From Aggregatibacter kilianii (GTDB taxonomy: Bacteria > Pseudomonadota > Gammaproteobacteria > Enterobacterales > Pasteurellaceae): a DNA stretch of 64,000 bases. Under the pieces are notes generated by a model, which worked only from the letters and a program-made list of their open reading frames with translations, did no database searches and was not told the DNA's origin. How positions within the stretch are numbered: position 1 is the first letter of the stretch; every line of letters begins with the position of its first letter. The stretch covers positions 62,001 through 126,000 of the forward strand of contig NZ_NRCN01000002.1 in the NCBI RefSeq assembly GCF_003130255.1, given 5' to 3'. A program made the translations under genes and the position numbers. Below are positions 52,501 to 60,329 of the stretch, piece after piece.

Positions 52501-54286
52501 CCTCTACGACGGTAAAAAGTCCAAGAATATAACTAAAGGGTATAAAGACCTAATTGCCGGCGTCGACAGTGAAAATGCCCGCAACGTGAGACAGTGGCTC
52601 AAGAATGTCCACGAGATGTTTATAAAGGACATTGACCCTAATAACATCAACGCTTACGGTGTACGTGACCCCGAGGTTGACCGCGTTCCGTACCGCTTAG
52701 ACCCGAACAAGGTCAGTGAAAACGTTCATGAGGTCCGGGCAATCTTGCGTGAACTTGGTTATGTTGAGGATGACGTAACCGGGCTTGTGAATGCGGCTAT
52801 TGAAGGCAGTGACGCTACTGACAATCGCGCCGTTCGCTGGCAGTCAGTGCTATCTAACGACACCCACCGAGTGCGACTTGAGAAGTTCCTCGACCATAAC
52901 GGTGTAAGCGTGATTAACGCTTATATCCATAACCTCGCTAAGACTATGTCTATGCGCCAAGCGTTCGGTGCCCACCTCCGCGGGCGTGACGGCAAGCTCT
53001 TACGTGATGACAATGGACATGCGGTATTCATGCCGATGGGTAAACTTAACCACTATGTACAGCGGATGAACGACACTGACGCATACACCGTGTCAGCTGC
53101 GCTGCGAGCAATCAATGGCACATACGGCTTTAAAATGCCTCAACCGGTACGCAAGACTATGGGGACAATTAATGCGGTCGGTAATATGGCTGTGCTCCAT
53201 CTTGCAGGGCTATTAAATATTATGGATAGCGCAGTACCTCTAATTATGACCGGTGACACCGGCACAGCACTACGCACACTCGGCAAATTTATCTTCTCCG
53301 GCAAAAGTCGCGAAGAAGCCGTTGAAATGGCACACATGCTTGGCGTGATTCAGTATGGTGTAATTAGCAACAATATCGAGGGCATCTTCTCTGGCCGAAA
53401 CCGCACAGAGGGCGCGCTCAACTGGACGGTGGACAAATACTTCCATCTGAATGCGATGCACGCGACGACAAAACTGTCCCGCATCATGGCGACTGCGGCA
53501 GCTATCGAGGACTTCCGTAACGGGAAAATCAATAAAGTCAGCCGCGAGCACCACTTAAAAATATTCGGTATTACTCAACAGGAGATTGATACTGCGTTCG
53601 AATTCTTAGCCGGCAAAGATGTAAATACCATGTTCGACGACGCATTCATGGAGCGTGCTACCCCTCAACAACAAGAAGCAGTGAACAAGCTCCGTAACGC
53701 TATCACCGAGTATGTTGACCTATACACACTCGACCCGAGCGAGATTTCTGACCCACTTATCGCCTCGAATCCGTGGTTTATGTTACTGACAAACCTCAAA
53801 CGGTTTGCCTACGCATACCACCACACCATTCTCCGCGGGCAGTGGCAGGAGGTAAAAGCGCGCTTCGGTGAAAAAACCGGGCTCGCTAAAGTACCGCATA
53901 TACTGGAGCCAGTCTTTATGACCGCACTATTCAGCCTACCGTTGGCGCTCGCCTCTATCTGGCTGCGTGAGTGGTTCCGTGACGGTGACATTGACAAAGG
54001 TAATCCATTCGATAAGGACCTAAGCGCGCTTAGCTGGGATGTAATCCAAAAATCAGGCTTACTCGGTGTTGGGGACATTGTCAATAACGCCGCTAACGCG
54101 ACCGAGTACGGCACACCTTGGTGGCTGTCTGCAACGCCATCTGCTGCGGTGGTGTATAAAGCCGGCAGCCAGCTCGCTGACGAAAAATACGGGCAGGCGT
54201 TTAAGACTGTTGTACCACTCTACGGCAAAGTGCACCTATATACTCCGGATAAATGGGCAATGTTCGACGATAACGGCGAAGATTAA
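46586..54286 (+). CDS. Giant internal virion protein, 2566 aa, with zincin motif
   Basis: The N-terminal ~440 residues include a Gly/Ala hydrophobic region (about 245-285). Residues ~486-545 are repeats of E-V-E-x-K-P-A-E-V-V-G. Long helical segments follow. At residues 1765-1769, HELGH in LLSLGHELGHVMLDPYL is a zinc metalloprotease signature. A hydrophobic segment (VFMTALFSLPLALASIWL) lies near the end. Multi-domain ejected proteins of this size are known from BPP-1/Bcep22-type podoviruses and enter the host with DNA. The peptidase target could be host or virion proteins; unproven. Confidence 0.75.
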   Translation: MAENKWLDGDTVKTGGTPRPRRMLGVDTTETKHEEGNKGWSIDAYIAKHIAQGTDQTVTGTGRYDKYGRELATLSTDDGGLTSNEKLIRAGLAGTSGSVANLPDDVASARHERVRNALAGVPDSDENVRNIGQLTRNLNTADKSGRLQGIRVGSHAPSQKRDGNVLTNSLARGVDQTQMMLYGTAAAMANAIGNDDLQKWGEEGMAANKYQLERNQPETSSYKDIDGVGTAVTYAIERVSETAAQLAGTAAAAAVGAGIGAATTGGVGTIPGAFAGTWLASSAMSSGELAGDMKEAGVKDYGVASLITGAGMGALDAFSFGKMGSAVMGGLGVKKRAAMEVAGYLGAGKEIAKAAAKGFVTEGTTEAMQEGVKEVGIRAAGGDTSKLGSLTDRMAESFVAGGMVGGALTGAGRTVREGVALRKQNQDGRLSDTAPDDASGNVVNDRGEVTKGATVTYDPTAENIEAEKGSPTHVNDPAVETKTVESVKEVETKPAEVVGEVEAKPAEVVGEVEAKPAEAVGEVETKPAEVVEEVETKPVEVATKEPVNSKTNYTGVNLRPLIDATLADDQNVPQEIRTALKDYMTGGYVSKEALMQNPHNRGAYVDQYARDPNVPDLVQGAFNKAREQLHGKIQEAKAANQNTEAKRLDGELKKLNTYEQTYRVENARKSVDFAKAKHAAYDAVVRDINNRHEGADSIVRALRAAIGRNDKATIQRIVKDRTNIGFRNADIVTQLLTTDKTTLEEFAKDYGDGTHTPEQVYDRLAATYLIGQSQVFSESGKSGDSARVAKALHEPKQQEQLTETPATERQQPTKTVLDAKAEKDLSDYVRRAVYAAQRGETRVESKAFESVEDDSGETQVSTVESANDGIDPRNPRQLEALLGALEAGWLNDKGEMVRNNAEHKREIRKVYDGLAAQFPDKFKWVISEREGKEPPFHLIKAALKDGLQPMIEAAESQQKQDFTSVVRNMVDAKATMYNLGSIAKKTGNDNIFALADRVLEAAKPTEAQLDGLAAQFGVERSRVEAVLKDIDVAVESYINDIDSGAKPDVAAVTAAQTLDEYTENKALSVYLQEVLADLNTKRVSKETINHAMSVLEKEDMSNALPEDVITRLTELGIMNNAEVDNNVRFVNRHAAVRSDTKTTDVLEVPTSRGNLRRVNLPRLVAAIMEENKGENLTPAHAFVSAVQEAVARLETLEDSHGYRLENAARAFNEMKPEQVLYRSGSREVTMADYRGIVEDMVSVQNAASGYTQLNELRKAAVGQMHEVIERYTPEGRDRYRKNNPILWPIPHRAEKNEVSYRIEREQMDTLLQDVMSLDEGAFALESEMKASPEYQLKDVVGGKDPWNDFISDFLEAVDVMSNDDYSGRNTKDLDYDAAKRTIDNSIKTLKRISAWVSADLRNKRNPEAGVRAGLSKEFSKRVRALTTGLTRSYYRLAAIQRKLTERHYALEKIDEMFGTKSTNERTERAFIVDNGIETLEGEGLETVTYTREDNIQYEFDSTVRDNDIAFVEEQTNKKLSRDTRRVFVENMNGAKNFIVYSTNGDNVTVTEFNRGKKVAEHSLDSADTERASMLGDKYEGWLALHYGERSGLPIETQSRVLAIDVKDMVNGEDGLGLKGFEGGLDNLDFAYAQLFGVGELPPLHERIAKVAQGSVSYNPQVARPVVKPAKGGIVNYFDDNPRIKFYGKEMRPLDVGAADPKGLRARNYRTVHELVTATGIKEQVNIIQGSDIETTRVETVNGEYNIHLPMLTSKNAHEWLLSLGHELGHVMLDPYLNAFDKGALPNDTREVISSLYSGVLDGDKAAIEGFADSYAQHFIEPLIGKKVEVNEQSKHILGNIYMRFKRLGQKVVDTLNSLLKDFELLTGRKQKINTSAQKAFLDKLAGEREAMHEHLREVNENLLGKMKVNPKLIGRAIRETLHALRPTWGRLNSISPEVAAMFQAAGDGNRPAYVNLMRRYTRNAQGKRVMGDLYDGKKSKNITKGYKDLIAGVDSENARNVRQWLKNVHEMFIKDIDPNNINAYGVRDPEVDRVPYRLDPNKVSENVHEVRAILRELGYVEDDVTGLVNAAIEGSDATDNRAVRWQSVLSNDTHRVRLEKFLDHNGVSVINAYIHNLAKTMSMRQAFGAHLRGRDGKLLRDDNGHAVFMPMGKLNHYVQRMNDTDAYTVSAALRAINGTYGFKMPQPVRKTMGTINAVGNMAVLHLAGLLNIMDSAVPLIMTGDTGTALRTLGKFIFSGKSREEAVEMAHMLGVIQYGVISNNIEGIFSGRNRTEGALNWTVDKYFHLNAMHATTKLSRIMATAAAIEDFRNGKINKVSREHHLKIFGITQQEIDTAFEFLAGKDVNTMFDDAFMERATPQQQEAVNKLRNAITEYVDLYTLDPSEISDPLIASNPWFMLLTNLKRFAYAYHHTILRGQWQEVKARFGEKTGLAKVPHILEPVFMTALFSLPLALASIWLREWFRDGDIDKGNPFDKDLSALSWDVIQKSGLLGVGDIVNNAANATEYGTPWWLSATPSAAVVYKAGSQLADEKYGQAFKTVVPLYGKVHLYTPDKWAMFDDNGED

Positions 54287-54288
54287 TG

Positions 54289-54310
54289 GAATAACTCCGA
54301 AAGTTATAAT
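54289..54310 (+). promoter_or_regulatory. Promoter with palindrome before the tail genes
   Basis: TATAAT at 54305-54310; GAATAAC-N7-GTTATAA at 54289-54309 matches 12 of 14 arm positions. -35 is weak. Confidence 0.6.
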
Positions 54311-54320
54311 ATAATTAGAC

Positions 54321-54353
54321 TATCCCAGCCCCACGCCACCTCTTACTGGGATA
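54321..54353 (+). promoter_or_regulatory. Hairpin covering the ribosome site of the tail nozzle gene
   Basis: TATCCCAG and CTGGGATA arms (8 bp, perfect). The GGGA of the right arm is the only ribosome-site candidate, seven bases before ATG 54358, so folding would hide it. Confidence 0.5.
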
Positions 54354-54357
54354 ACTG

Positions 54358-56004
54358 ATGAAACTGACCTACGACAAATGGGGCGGGACTGCGCCACGGC
54401 TAGACAAACGGGTTCTACCCGCCGGTTTCGCGACCGAGAGCTTTAATACACGGCCTGACCCGTACTCACTTAAACCGTGGCTACGCGAACAGCTAACCAC
54501 AAGCCGCGTGAAACCGACAGCGAAACAAATCTACCGCTATCATAACGGACAGTGGTTCGAAACCGACCGCACTGAAACCCGTTTTGTGTCTGCGCCGATC
54601 ATCAACGACCCAAACCACGAAGTAGTGTACTGTGACCATGAGGGAGTTAAGTTCACCCGTAACGACGTTGCTATCGGTCAGCCTCCGTACCCGTCAAATG
54701 GGCGCTTAATTGGTGTCCCCCAACCAGCAAAACCGGGGATTAAAAACAACAACCCACCTCCTGCTAGCGCCGACATACAGGCAATGGATATTGCCTACGT
54801 CGTGACGTTTGTTAATGAATTCGGCCGCGAAGGCCCAGCATCACAGGCGTCGTCCATCGTTACTACCGACAGTAAAAAGGTCAATATCACTATCACCCGT
54901 CCCGCGCTACCGACCGGGGCCTACGCTCTAGGTAACGGCTCGAAATGGCGGCTTTACCGCACCAATACGGCAAGCGACGGCGCAGGCATCTATCAATATG
55001 CCGGCGAAGCACCGATTACTAACAGCACGATGAATGACACCCTGCTCGCTGACGAGGTGCTTGAACAGCTATCCACTGCCGACTGGTTCGCGCCGGCTGA
55101 CACCAACAAAACCCTATGGCCATCCGGGCCACTAAAAGGGCTTGTAAACGTTGCGAACTCGTTCCTTGCCGGATTCACCGGGCGCACACTGTGTTTTTCT
55201 GTGCCCGGCGTTCCGCACGCGTGGCCGCCTGCCTACCAGATAGTTGTCGAGTACGACATTGTCGGGCTCGCCGCTGTAGGTTCAGAGGTCGTTGTCCTTA
55301 CTAAAGGCCATCCGTATGTGGTCTCCGGTTCTGCGCCGGGGAACTTAACCGCGACTAAACTCCCTGACCCACAGGCATGTATCAGTGCACAATCCATTGT
55401 CGCGTTCGAGGATAAGGTTATCTATGCTACCCCTGACGGCTTATGCGCTGTCACCGGCCAGCGGTCTGAGTTGCTGACATCCGACATTTTCGATGAGCGG
55501 TCGTGGAACGCCATTAAACCGACTACTATCCTTGCCGGCTACTATGAGGGGGCGTACATCGCAAAAAGTGATGTGACAACCTTCATTTATCTTCCCGGTG
55601 CCGGTACTAACAGCTATCGGACAATTAACTTCCGCCCCGTGGCGATGTTCAACGAGCTCGAAAGCGACACCTTGTTTTACCACGAGGGTGACGGCGTCAT
55701 TAAGGCTTTCAATAAAGGTGGAGGCGCTTACCGCTACGTGTGGAAATCCGGGGTCGCCCGCAACCAGAAGAAGAACTGTTTTACGTGGGGCTGTGTGTAC
55801 GCGTCCGATTACCCTGTTGAGATTACATTGACGAGTTCCTTTGATGGTGCACACGAGCGTAGCGAGACGTACACTGCCCGTAGTTCTGCACCATTCAGAC
55901 TCAAGGGCGGTTATCTGGCGAACGAGTTCGTGCTCGGCATCACCGGCGATAAGACTGTGCACTCTGTTGAGTTCGCCAACAGCCTTGAGGAGCTCAGTCT
56001 ATGA
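54358..56004 (+). CDS. Tail nozzle/tubular-type protein
   Basis: 548 aa, beta-rich. IAYVVTFVNEFGREGPASQ and WRLYRTNTASDGAGIYQYAGE are fibronectin-like segments found in podovirus tail tube proteins, and the C-terminal part has propeller-like repeats (VVLTKGHPYVVSGSAPG, VIYATPDGLCAVTG). Overlaps the next gene by four bases. Confidence 0.65.
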   Translation: MKLTYDKWGGTAPRLDKRVLPAGFATESFNTRPDPYSLKPWLREQLTTSRVKPTAKQIYRYHNGQWFETDRTETRFVSAPIINDPNHEVVYCDHEGVKFTRNDVAIGQPPYPSNGRLIGVPQPAKPGIKNNNPPPASADIQAMDIAYVVTFVNEFGREGPASQASSIVTTDSKKVNITITRPALPTGAYALGNGSKWRLYRTNTASDGAGIYQYAGEAPITNSTMNDTLLADEVLEQLSTADWFAPADTNKTLWPSGPLKGLVNVANSFLAGFTGRTLCFSVPGVPHAWPPAYQIVVEYDIVGLAAVGSEVVVLTKGHPYVVSGSAPGNLTATKLPDPQACISAQSIVAFEDKVIYATPDGLCAVTGQRSELLTSDIFDERSWNAIKPTTILAGYYEGAYIAKSDVTTFIYLPGAGTNSYRTINFRPVAMFNELESDTLFYHEGDGVIKAFNKGGGAYRYVWKSGVARNQKKNCFTWGCVYASDYPVEITLTSSFDGAHERSETYTARSSAPFRLKGGYLANEFVLGITGDKTVHSVEFANSLEELSL

Positions 56005-57977
56005 CAATGATTAATCGCAATCAAACCGCTATCCCGTCAGTACCGACCTCCGTTAACGCTGACGTGCGTAACTTCCTACTGGCGATACGTAACTCAGTCG
56101 TCGTACTACAAGGTGGCGGTAACCAGAATGCGGCGCTTGACCGCGCGGTAACACTCCGCGAAGTGAAAGAGGGTAAGTTACAGCTGGCGGCGAGCAGTGT
56201 CGGTAAAGCTATTCAGGAACTGAAAAAGAACGGCGACGACTCTGTCAAAGGTCTCGGCGAAGACCCGGATAAGACAAAACGAATTGTCGAGGCCCCTACT
56301 GCACCGACACAGTTCAATGTTGACGTCGGTCTTACGACTGCGACTCTCACATGGGACTACCCTGCCTACCGCGGGCACGCGTTTACAGAAGTGTACCGCC
56401 AAGCGACGGCACTTACTGCAGATGGGCGCCCTGTAAACGGTCCGTCGTTCGCGGCAGCTAACCACATCCGCGGTTATGCAGTAGGGTCTGCTTACACTGA
56501 CTCAGTAGACTATTACACCGGTTACTACTACTGGATTCGACACGTGAATGAGGACGGCGCTGTCGGCCCTCTTAGTTCAACTGATGGTGTGTTCGTGAAG
56601 TCATCACGAACAATAAAAGATGAGTTGCGAGAGCAGAATCTGAGCTACATTGAGCCGGTGGATAAGGTCCCAAGTAAAGGTACAAACGGCCAGATTGTCT
56701 ACGACACCGTTAACCAACGACTACTGTCGTGGGACGGGAGTAAGTTCGCCCCACTTACGGGCAGTATCGCTGACGGCTCCGTAGGTATTGCGTCTTTCGC
56801 CAAGAATATCACCCCTGTCCAGCTCGTGAGCGGTGTCCCAAGCAGTCGTCAGGCGTCAGATGTGGTGATGGACACTACGTCAGGTAAGCTGTATCGATGG
56901 GATGGTCGCGGGTACACGGCAGCCGTCAATGCGTCCGACGTCATAGGGCAACTCACTGCTGGGCAGATTGCCGCCGGCGCCATCGGCACATCACAACTTG
57001 CAGCGGGGGCGATTACTGCGGACAAGTTGGCTATTGGTAGCGGAGTGAACTTGTTACCTAACCCAATCTTAGCCAACCGCGCTGCGGGATGGTTTACAGA
57101 CGACGGTACAAAAGGCTCGTGGGTGGTGAACCGCGAGTACCTGACAAAATCCCCTAACAACTGGCAACCGAAAGACGCCCTACCAACTGAGTGCGTCGTC
57201 AAAATGACCTTAACAGGGGCTGGGCCAACAAACTTCTGGTGTGATGCGGCAGCAATCAACGTGAATGTGACCCCCGGTGAATGGTATATGTTAAGTGGTT
57301 ATTACCGCGGGTATCAGTCCACATGTCAAATGCTAGTTGAAAAGTACTCCGAAAACCACGCGTCGTACCAAGGGTTAATCGCAAGCACACAGCTTGCCGG
57401 TGATGTCGGTAGCGGTAATCCGAGCGGATCGTTCGTCAACGGCTTCCGTAATGCGCCACGGTACTTTGTCAAGTTTCGCGCACCTGATACCGGATGTGTG
57501 TCTATTCACGTGAGGATGTTATCCGCGGCGCGGAGTGGTGCCCACATGTTCTTTGGACGCCCACAACTCGAGAAATGTTCTGAACACGCTACTCAACCCG
57601 GTGCATGGTCTAACGGCGGGGTAACCGAAATCCATGGCGGTAGCATTATCGCCGATACTATCACTACCGGGAAGATCGCAGCGGGGGTTATCGGCGCGCG
57701 GGAACTGGCGGCTGGGTCGATTACCGCCGAGAAGGTTCGAGCAGGTGCAATTACCGCTGACAAGATGGCTGTTAGTAAGCTCTCTGCCGTAAGCTCTAAC
57801 CTTGGTGATATTACCGGGGGCAGCCTCAATATTAACAATCGCTTTAAGGTGGCGAGCGACGGAACACTGACAATGCGCTCAAGCACGTCAAATGTCGGTA
57901 TGGTCGTGACAAATGAATCCATCATCGTATACGACGAAGCTGGTCGTGTGCGGGTGAGAATCGGTAAACTCAAATAA
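56001..57977 (+). CDS. Tail tip / central fibre protein
   Basis: 658 aa. A fibronectin-like domain (TATLTWDYPAYRGHAFTEVY) is followed by repeated collar segments of the type A-G-A-I-T-A-D-K-L (residues ~315-350 and again ~565-605), a carbohydrate-binding-like middle (NLLPNPILANRAAGWF), and an end resembling lambda J-type tips (TSNVGMVVTNESIIVYDEAG). Likely contacts the cell surface. Confidence 0.7.
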   Translation: MTMINRNQTAIPSVPTSVNADVRNFLLAIRNSVVVLQGGGNQNAALDRAVTLREVKEGKLQLAASSVGKAIQELKKNGDDSVKGLGEDPDKTKRIVEAPTAPTQFNVDVGLTTATLTWDYPAYRGHAFTEVYRQATALTADGRPVNGPSFAAANHIRGYAVGSAYTDSVDYYTGYYYWIRHVNEDGAVGPLSSTDGVFVKSSRTIKDELREQNLSYIEPVDKVPSKGTNGQIVYDTVNQRLLSWDGSKFAPLTGSIADGSVGIASFAKNITPVQLVSGVPSSRQASDVVMDTTSGKLYRWDGRGYTAAVNASDVIGQLTAGQIAAGAIGTSQLAAGAITADKLAIGSGVNLLPNPILANRAAGWFTDDGTKGSWVVNREYLTKSPNNWQPKDALPTECVVKMTLTGAGPTNFWCDAAAINVNVTPGEWYMLSGYYRGYQSTCQMLVEKYSENHASYQGLIASTQLAGDVGSGNPSGSFVNGFRNAPRYFVKFRAPDTGCVSIHVRMLSAARSGAHMFFGRPQLEKCSEHATQPGAWSNGGVTEIHGGSIIADTITTGKIAAGVIGARELAAGSITAEKVRAGAITADKMAVSKLSAVSSNLGDITGGSLNINNRFKVASDGTLTMRSSTSNVGMVVTNESIIVYDEAGRVRVRIGKLK

Positions 57978-57991
57978 CATAGGAAAAACGT

Positions 57992-58315
57992 ATGAAGTAT
58001 TTTGAAATTGAACTTGAAGACGAACAGACTGAAACCATGACTCGTGCACACGCGGTTAGTGGCATAAACGTGGACTTTTGCAATAAATACATGTCGGTTG
58101 AAATCAGCCACTGGACTAGTGCAAAAGCGTTGAAAGGTAGCAAAAAACCCGTGTCATGGTCCAGTTACACCTTCTATGGTGAGCAGCCACGCGGTGTTGT
58201 GTTAGAGGACTACGCCCTCGAAAAAGTTCGTGAGGCATCTGAATGCGTTGTTGACGGCAACATCATCATGAACCCATTAAAAGGTGTAGCAATCAGTGAC
58301 ACCGGAGAAGAGTAA
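57992..58315 (+). CDS. Small tail-module protein
   Basis: 107 aa, mixed composition, begins MKYFEIELEDEQTETMTRAH. Overlaps the holin start by 20 bp. Function unknown. Confidence 0.5.
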   Translation: MKYFEIELEDEQTETMTRAHAVSGINVDFCNKYMSVEISHWTSAKALKGSKKPVSWSSYTFYGEQPRGVVLEDYALEKVREASECVVDGNIIMNPLKGVAISDTGEE

Positions 58316-58715
58316 CCTCGTCTCGGCGGGTGTCGACTGGTTAGGCGCGGCGGTAGCGATAGTGTTCGCCGGCCTCGGCGGAGTTGTTCGGTACCTGTCA
58401 GACAACCAGGCGCGGGGCGAGAGTTTTTCCCCGCCTATGGCATTGTCCCAGTTCTTTATTGGGGCATACGCTGGGGCACTAGCTACCTTCTACCTACTCA
58501 CTCGTGAAGTGGAGTACACCGTGTTGTTATGCGTGGCAGGTGGTGTAGGTTATGGGTCTGCGTCGGCGCTCCAGGCTATCTCACGGGTCGTAGTGCGGCA
58601 CCTTGGCGGTAGTCTGGGCAAGCGAATAGGCCCGGCAGAAGATGTTGAGGACGAACAACCGGAGACACCGGCGAATGATAAGGGAGGAAAGCGCCGTGCG
58701 AAGAAAAGAAAGTAG
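58296..58715 (+). CDS. Holin, three transmembrane helices
   Basis: 139 aa, GTG start. Hydrophobic helices at ~14-33 (WLGAAVAIVFAGLGGVVRYL), ~50-68 (FFIGAYAGALATFYLL) and ~73-95 (YTVLLCVAGGVGYGSA), then a charged tail ending GGKRRAKKRK. This layout and the neighbouring endolysin indicate a class I-like holin. Confidence 0.75.
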   Translation: MTPEKSNLVSAGVDWLGAAVAIVFAGLGGVVRYLSDNQARGESFSPPMALSQFFIGAYAGALATFYLLTREVEYTVLLCVAGGVGYGSASALQAISRVVVRHLGGSLGKRIGPAEDVEDEQPETPANDKGGKRRAKKRK

Positions 58716-59115
58716 AGACAAAGCTAAGCATGTGTGTAAGCTGCTAGCATACCTCGACCAGTTTTTTGTGGTGGTCGCTTTTATCGGATGCGTCGGGCTA
58801 ATAAATGTCATCTCGGAACAAGGGCTGACTATTAAAGGTCTGGCGCAGGAGAACACGGCGGCGCTTTCGCTCGCCGACCAGCGCATGAAGCGGATTGAAG
58901 CGTTGCATACGGCTATTGACCAGCAGAACGAACGAATTTCACTACTACTTGACGACCAGCGAAGACAGCGGGGGGAGAACAATGCAAAAATTGACGCAAT
59001 CGGGAAAATTATTAGAGCTAACAAACGCTGTGATAGCAGCGGGGTTTTGCGCGCTACTCTTAACCAGTTGCGCACCGAAAACAGCTACGAACCTGAACGC
59101 CACGACAGCGAGTAA
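58696..59115 (+). CDS. Inner-membrane spanin-like protein (pair 1)
   Basis: 139 aa from GTG 58696, preceded by GGGAGGA inside the holin gene. One membrane helix (FFVVVAFIGCVGLINVI) after a basic N-terminus, then a coiled coil (DQRMKRIEALHTAIDQQNER). Overlaps the holin and contains the start of a lipoprotein gene in another frame, as in Rz/Rz1 pairs. Confidence 0.6.
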   Translation: MRRKESRDKAKHVCKLLAYLDQFFVVVAFIGCVGLINVISEQGLTIKGLAQENTAALSLADQRMKRIEALHTAIDQQNERISLLLDDQRRQRGENNAKIDAIGKIIRANKRCDSSGVLRATLNQLRTENSYEPERHDSE

Positions 59116-59365
59116 GGCACAAAAGCGCGATGCACAATTACTAGGGCAGCTTGTTGTACCGGCTAAACCTCGACTAAAAGGTGATGACTACCCTGACGTG
59201 GTTGAATACGCGGTTGCAGTGACACGCTCGTTGGACCAGTGCATTAGCAGTGTGCGTGAGACACGTAAGTTGCTCATCCGTACGAGTGTAGACATCGACA
59301 ATAGTGCTACCACTGAGCGTGGAGGGCGCCGCGGCGGGGGCAGAACTCCCAGTGACAAGAGATAA
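58982..59365 (+). CDS. Outer-membrane spanin-like lipoprotein (pair 1)
   Basis: 127 aa from ATG 58982 with GGGGAG upstream. Signal sequence with lipobox A-L-L-L-T-S-C. Mature part is Arg-rich at the end (ERGGRRGGGRTPSDKR). Its first 134 bp are nested in the preceding gene. Confidence 0.6.
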   Translation: MQKLTQSGKLLELTNAVIAAGFCALLLTSCAPKTATNLNATTASKAQKRDAQLLGQLVVPAKPRLKGDDYPDVVEYAVAVTRSLDQCISSVRETRKLLIRTSVDIDNSATTERGGRRGGGRTPSDKR

Positions 59366-59382
59366 CTAACAGGAGAAAATGA

Positions 59383-60081
59383 ATGAGAAAACCTTTAGGC
59401 ATTAGAAACAACAATCCAGGTAATATCGAGTGGGGTAGCCCGTGGCAGGGGCTCAAGAAAAGAGGGCCTAAGAGCGGGCGCTTTGCTGAGTTCGAGTCAC
59501 CGGTCTACGGTATTCGTGCACTTGCCGTGTTACTGATTACGTACTACGACAAACGCAAAGCTAGAGACGGTAGTAAGATTGACACTATTCGCGAGGTCAT
59601 CGAGCGTTGGGCTCCACCAAGTGAGAATGACACCGGTGCGTATGCGAAACAGGTAGCTAAATTACTGAAAATGACACCGTCTACGCGAATTAACATGCAC
59701 GACTATGACACTATCCGTGGTATTGTTTGCGGAATCATTCGCCACGAGAATGGCCCTGGCCCGCTGAATAACGATAATACGTGGTATGATGACTCTGTCA
59801 TTGATGAAGGTTTACGTCGCGCTGGGGTGGTTAAACCCGGTAAAAGCGTCGGACGAGTGCCGGTAACGAAAGAAGCTGTCGGGGCAACCACATCTGCTGC
59901 TGTTGGCGCGGGTCAGATTGCTGACGCCTTGCCGCAGGTACAAGACGCGATGACCGGTGCACAGGAACAGATTTCGAGCGGGTCTATTGTGCAGATTGTA
60001 CTAGGCGTGCTGGCAATCGGCCTCGCTGCGTACATTGCCTATGCTCAGATTAAGAAACATCAGGACGGGGTCATCACATGA
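59383..60081 (+). CDS. Endolysin with C-terminal membrane anchor
   Basis: 232 aa. L-G-I-R-N-N-N-P-G-N-I-E-W near the start is the signature of phage muramidase-type endolysins of the PRD1 P5/structural lysozyme type; GPLNNDNTWYDD follows. After a Val/Ala-rich linker there is one hydrophobic helix (IVQIVLGVLAIGLAAYIAY) and a short basic tail, so the enzyme may be membrane-tethered. AGGAG ribosome site. Confidence 0.8.
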   Translation: MRKPLGIRNNNPGNIEWGSPWQGLKKRGPKSGRFAEFESPVYGIRALAVLLITYYDKRKARDGSKIDTIREVIERWAPPSENDTGAYAKQVAKLLKMTPSTRINMHDYDTIRGIVCGIIRHENGPGPLNNDNTWYDDSVIDEGLRRAGVVKPGKSVGRVPVTKEAVGATTSAAVGAGQIADALPQVQDAMTGAQEQISSGSIVQIVLGVLAIGLAAYIAYAQIKKHQDGVIT

Positions 60082-60329
60082 TTGTTCGTTTGATTCTTTG
60101 GGTCAAAAGCCGTGGGTACATGCTACTCGCGGTGTTGACTGTCCTGCTCGGGGCCTATGGTCTCGGACACCGGTCGGCATCAAAGGCGGCGGAGGCACGC
60201 CGGGTGCGTGAAGAACGTGACACCCTCCGCGAGGCAGTGAACGTGAAGAAAAAGGTAAAACATGAAACGGTTAAAATGTCTCCTAATGACGCTCGCCGTC
60301 AGCTTGAGCGTGACTGGATGCGTAAATGA
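60078..60329 (+). CDS. Rz-like i-spanin (pair 2)
   Basis: 83 aa. N-terminal membrane helix (GYMLLAVLTVLLGAYGLG), then a charged coiled coil, ending SPNDARRQLERDWMRK, a common Rz ending. ATGA overlap with the endolysin. Confidence 0.8.
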   Translation: MIVRLILWVKSRGYMLLAVLTVLLGAYGLGHRSASKAAEARRVREERDTLREAVNVKKKVKHETVKMSPNDARRQLERDWMRK

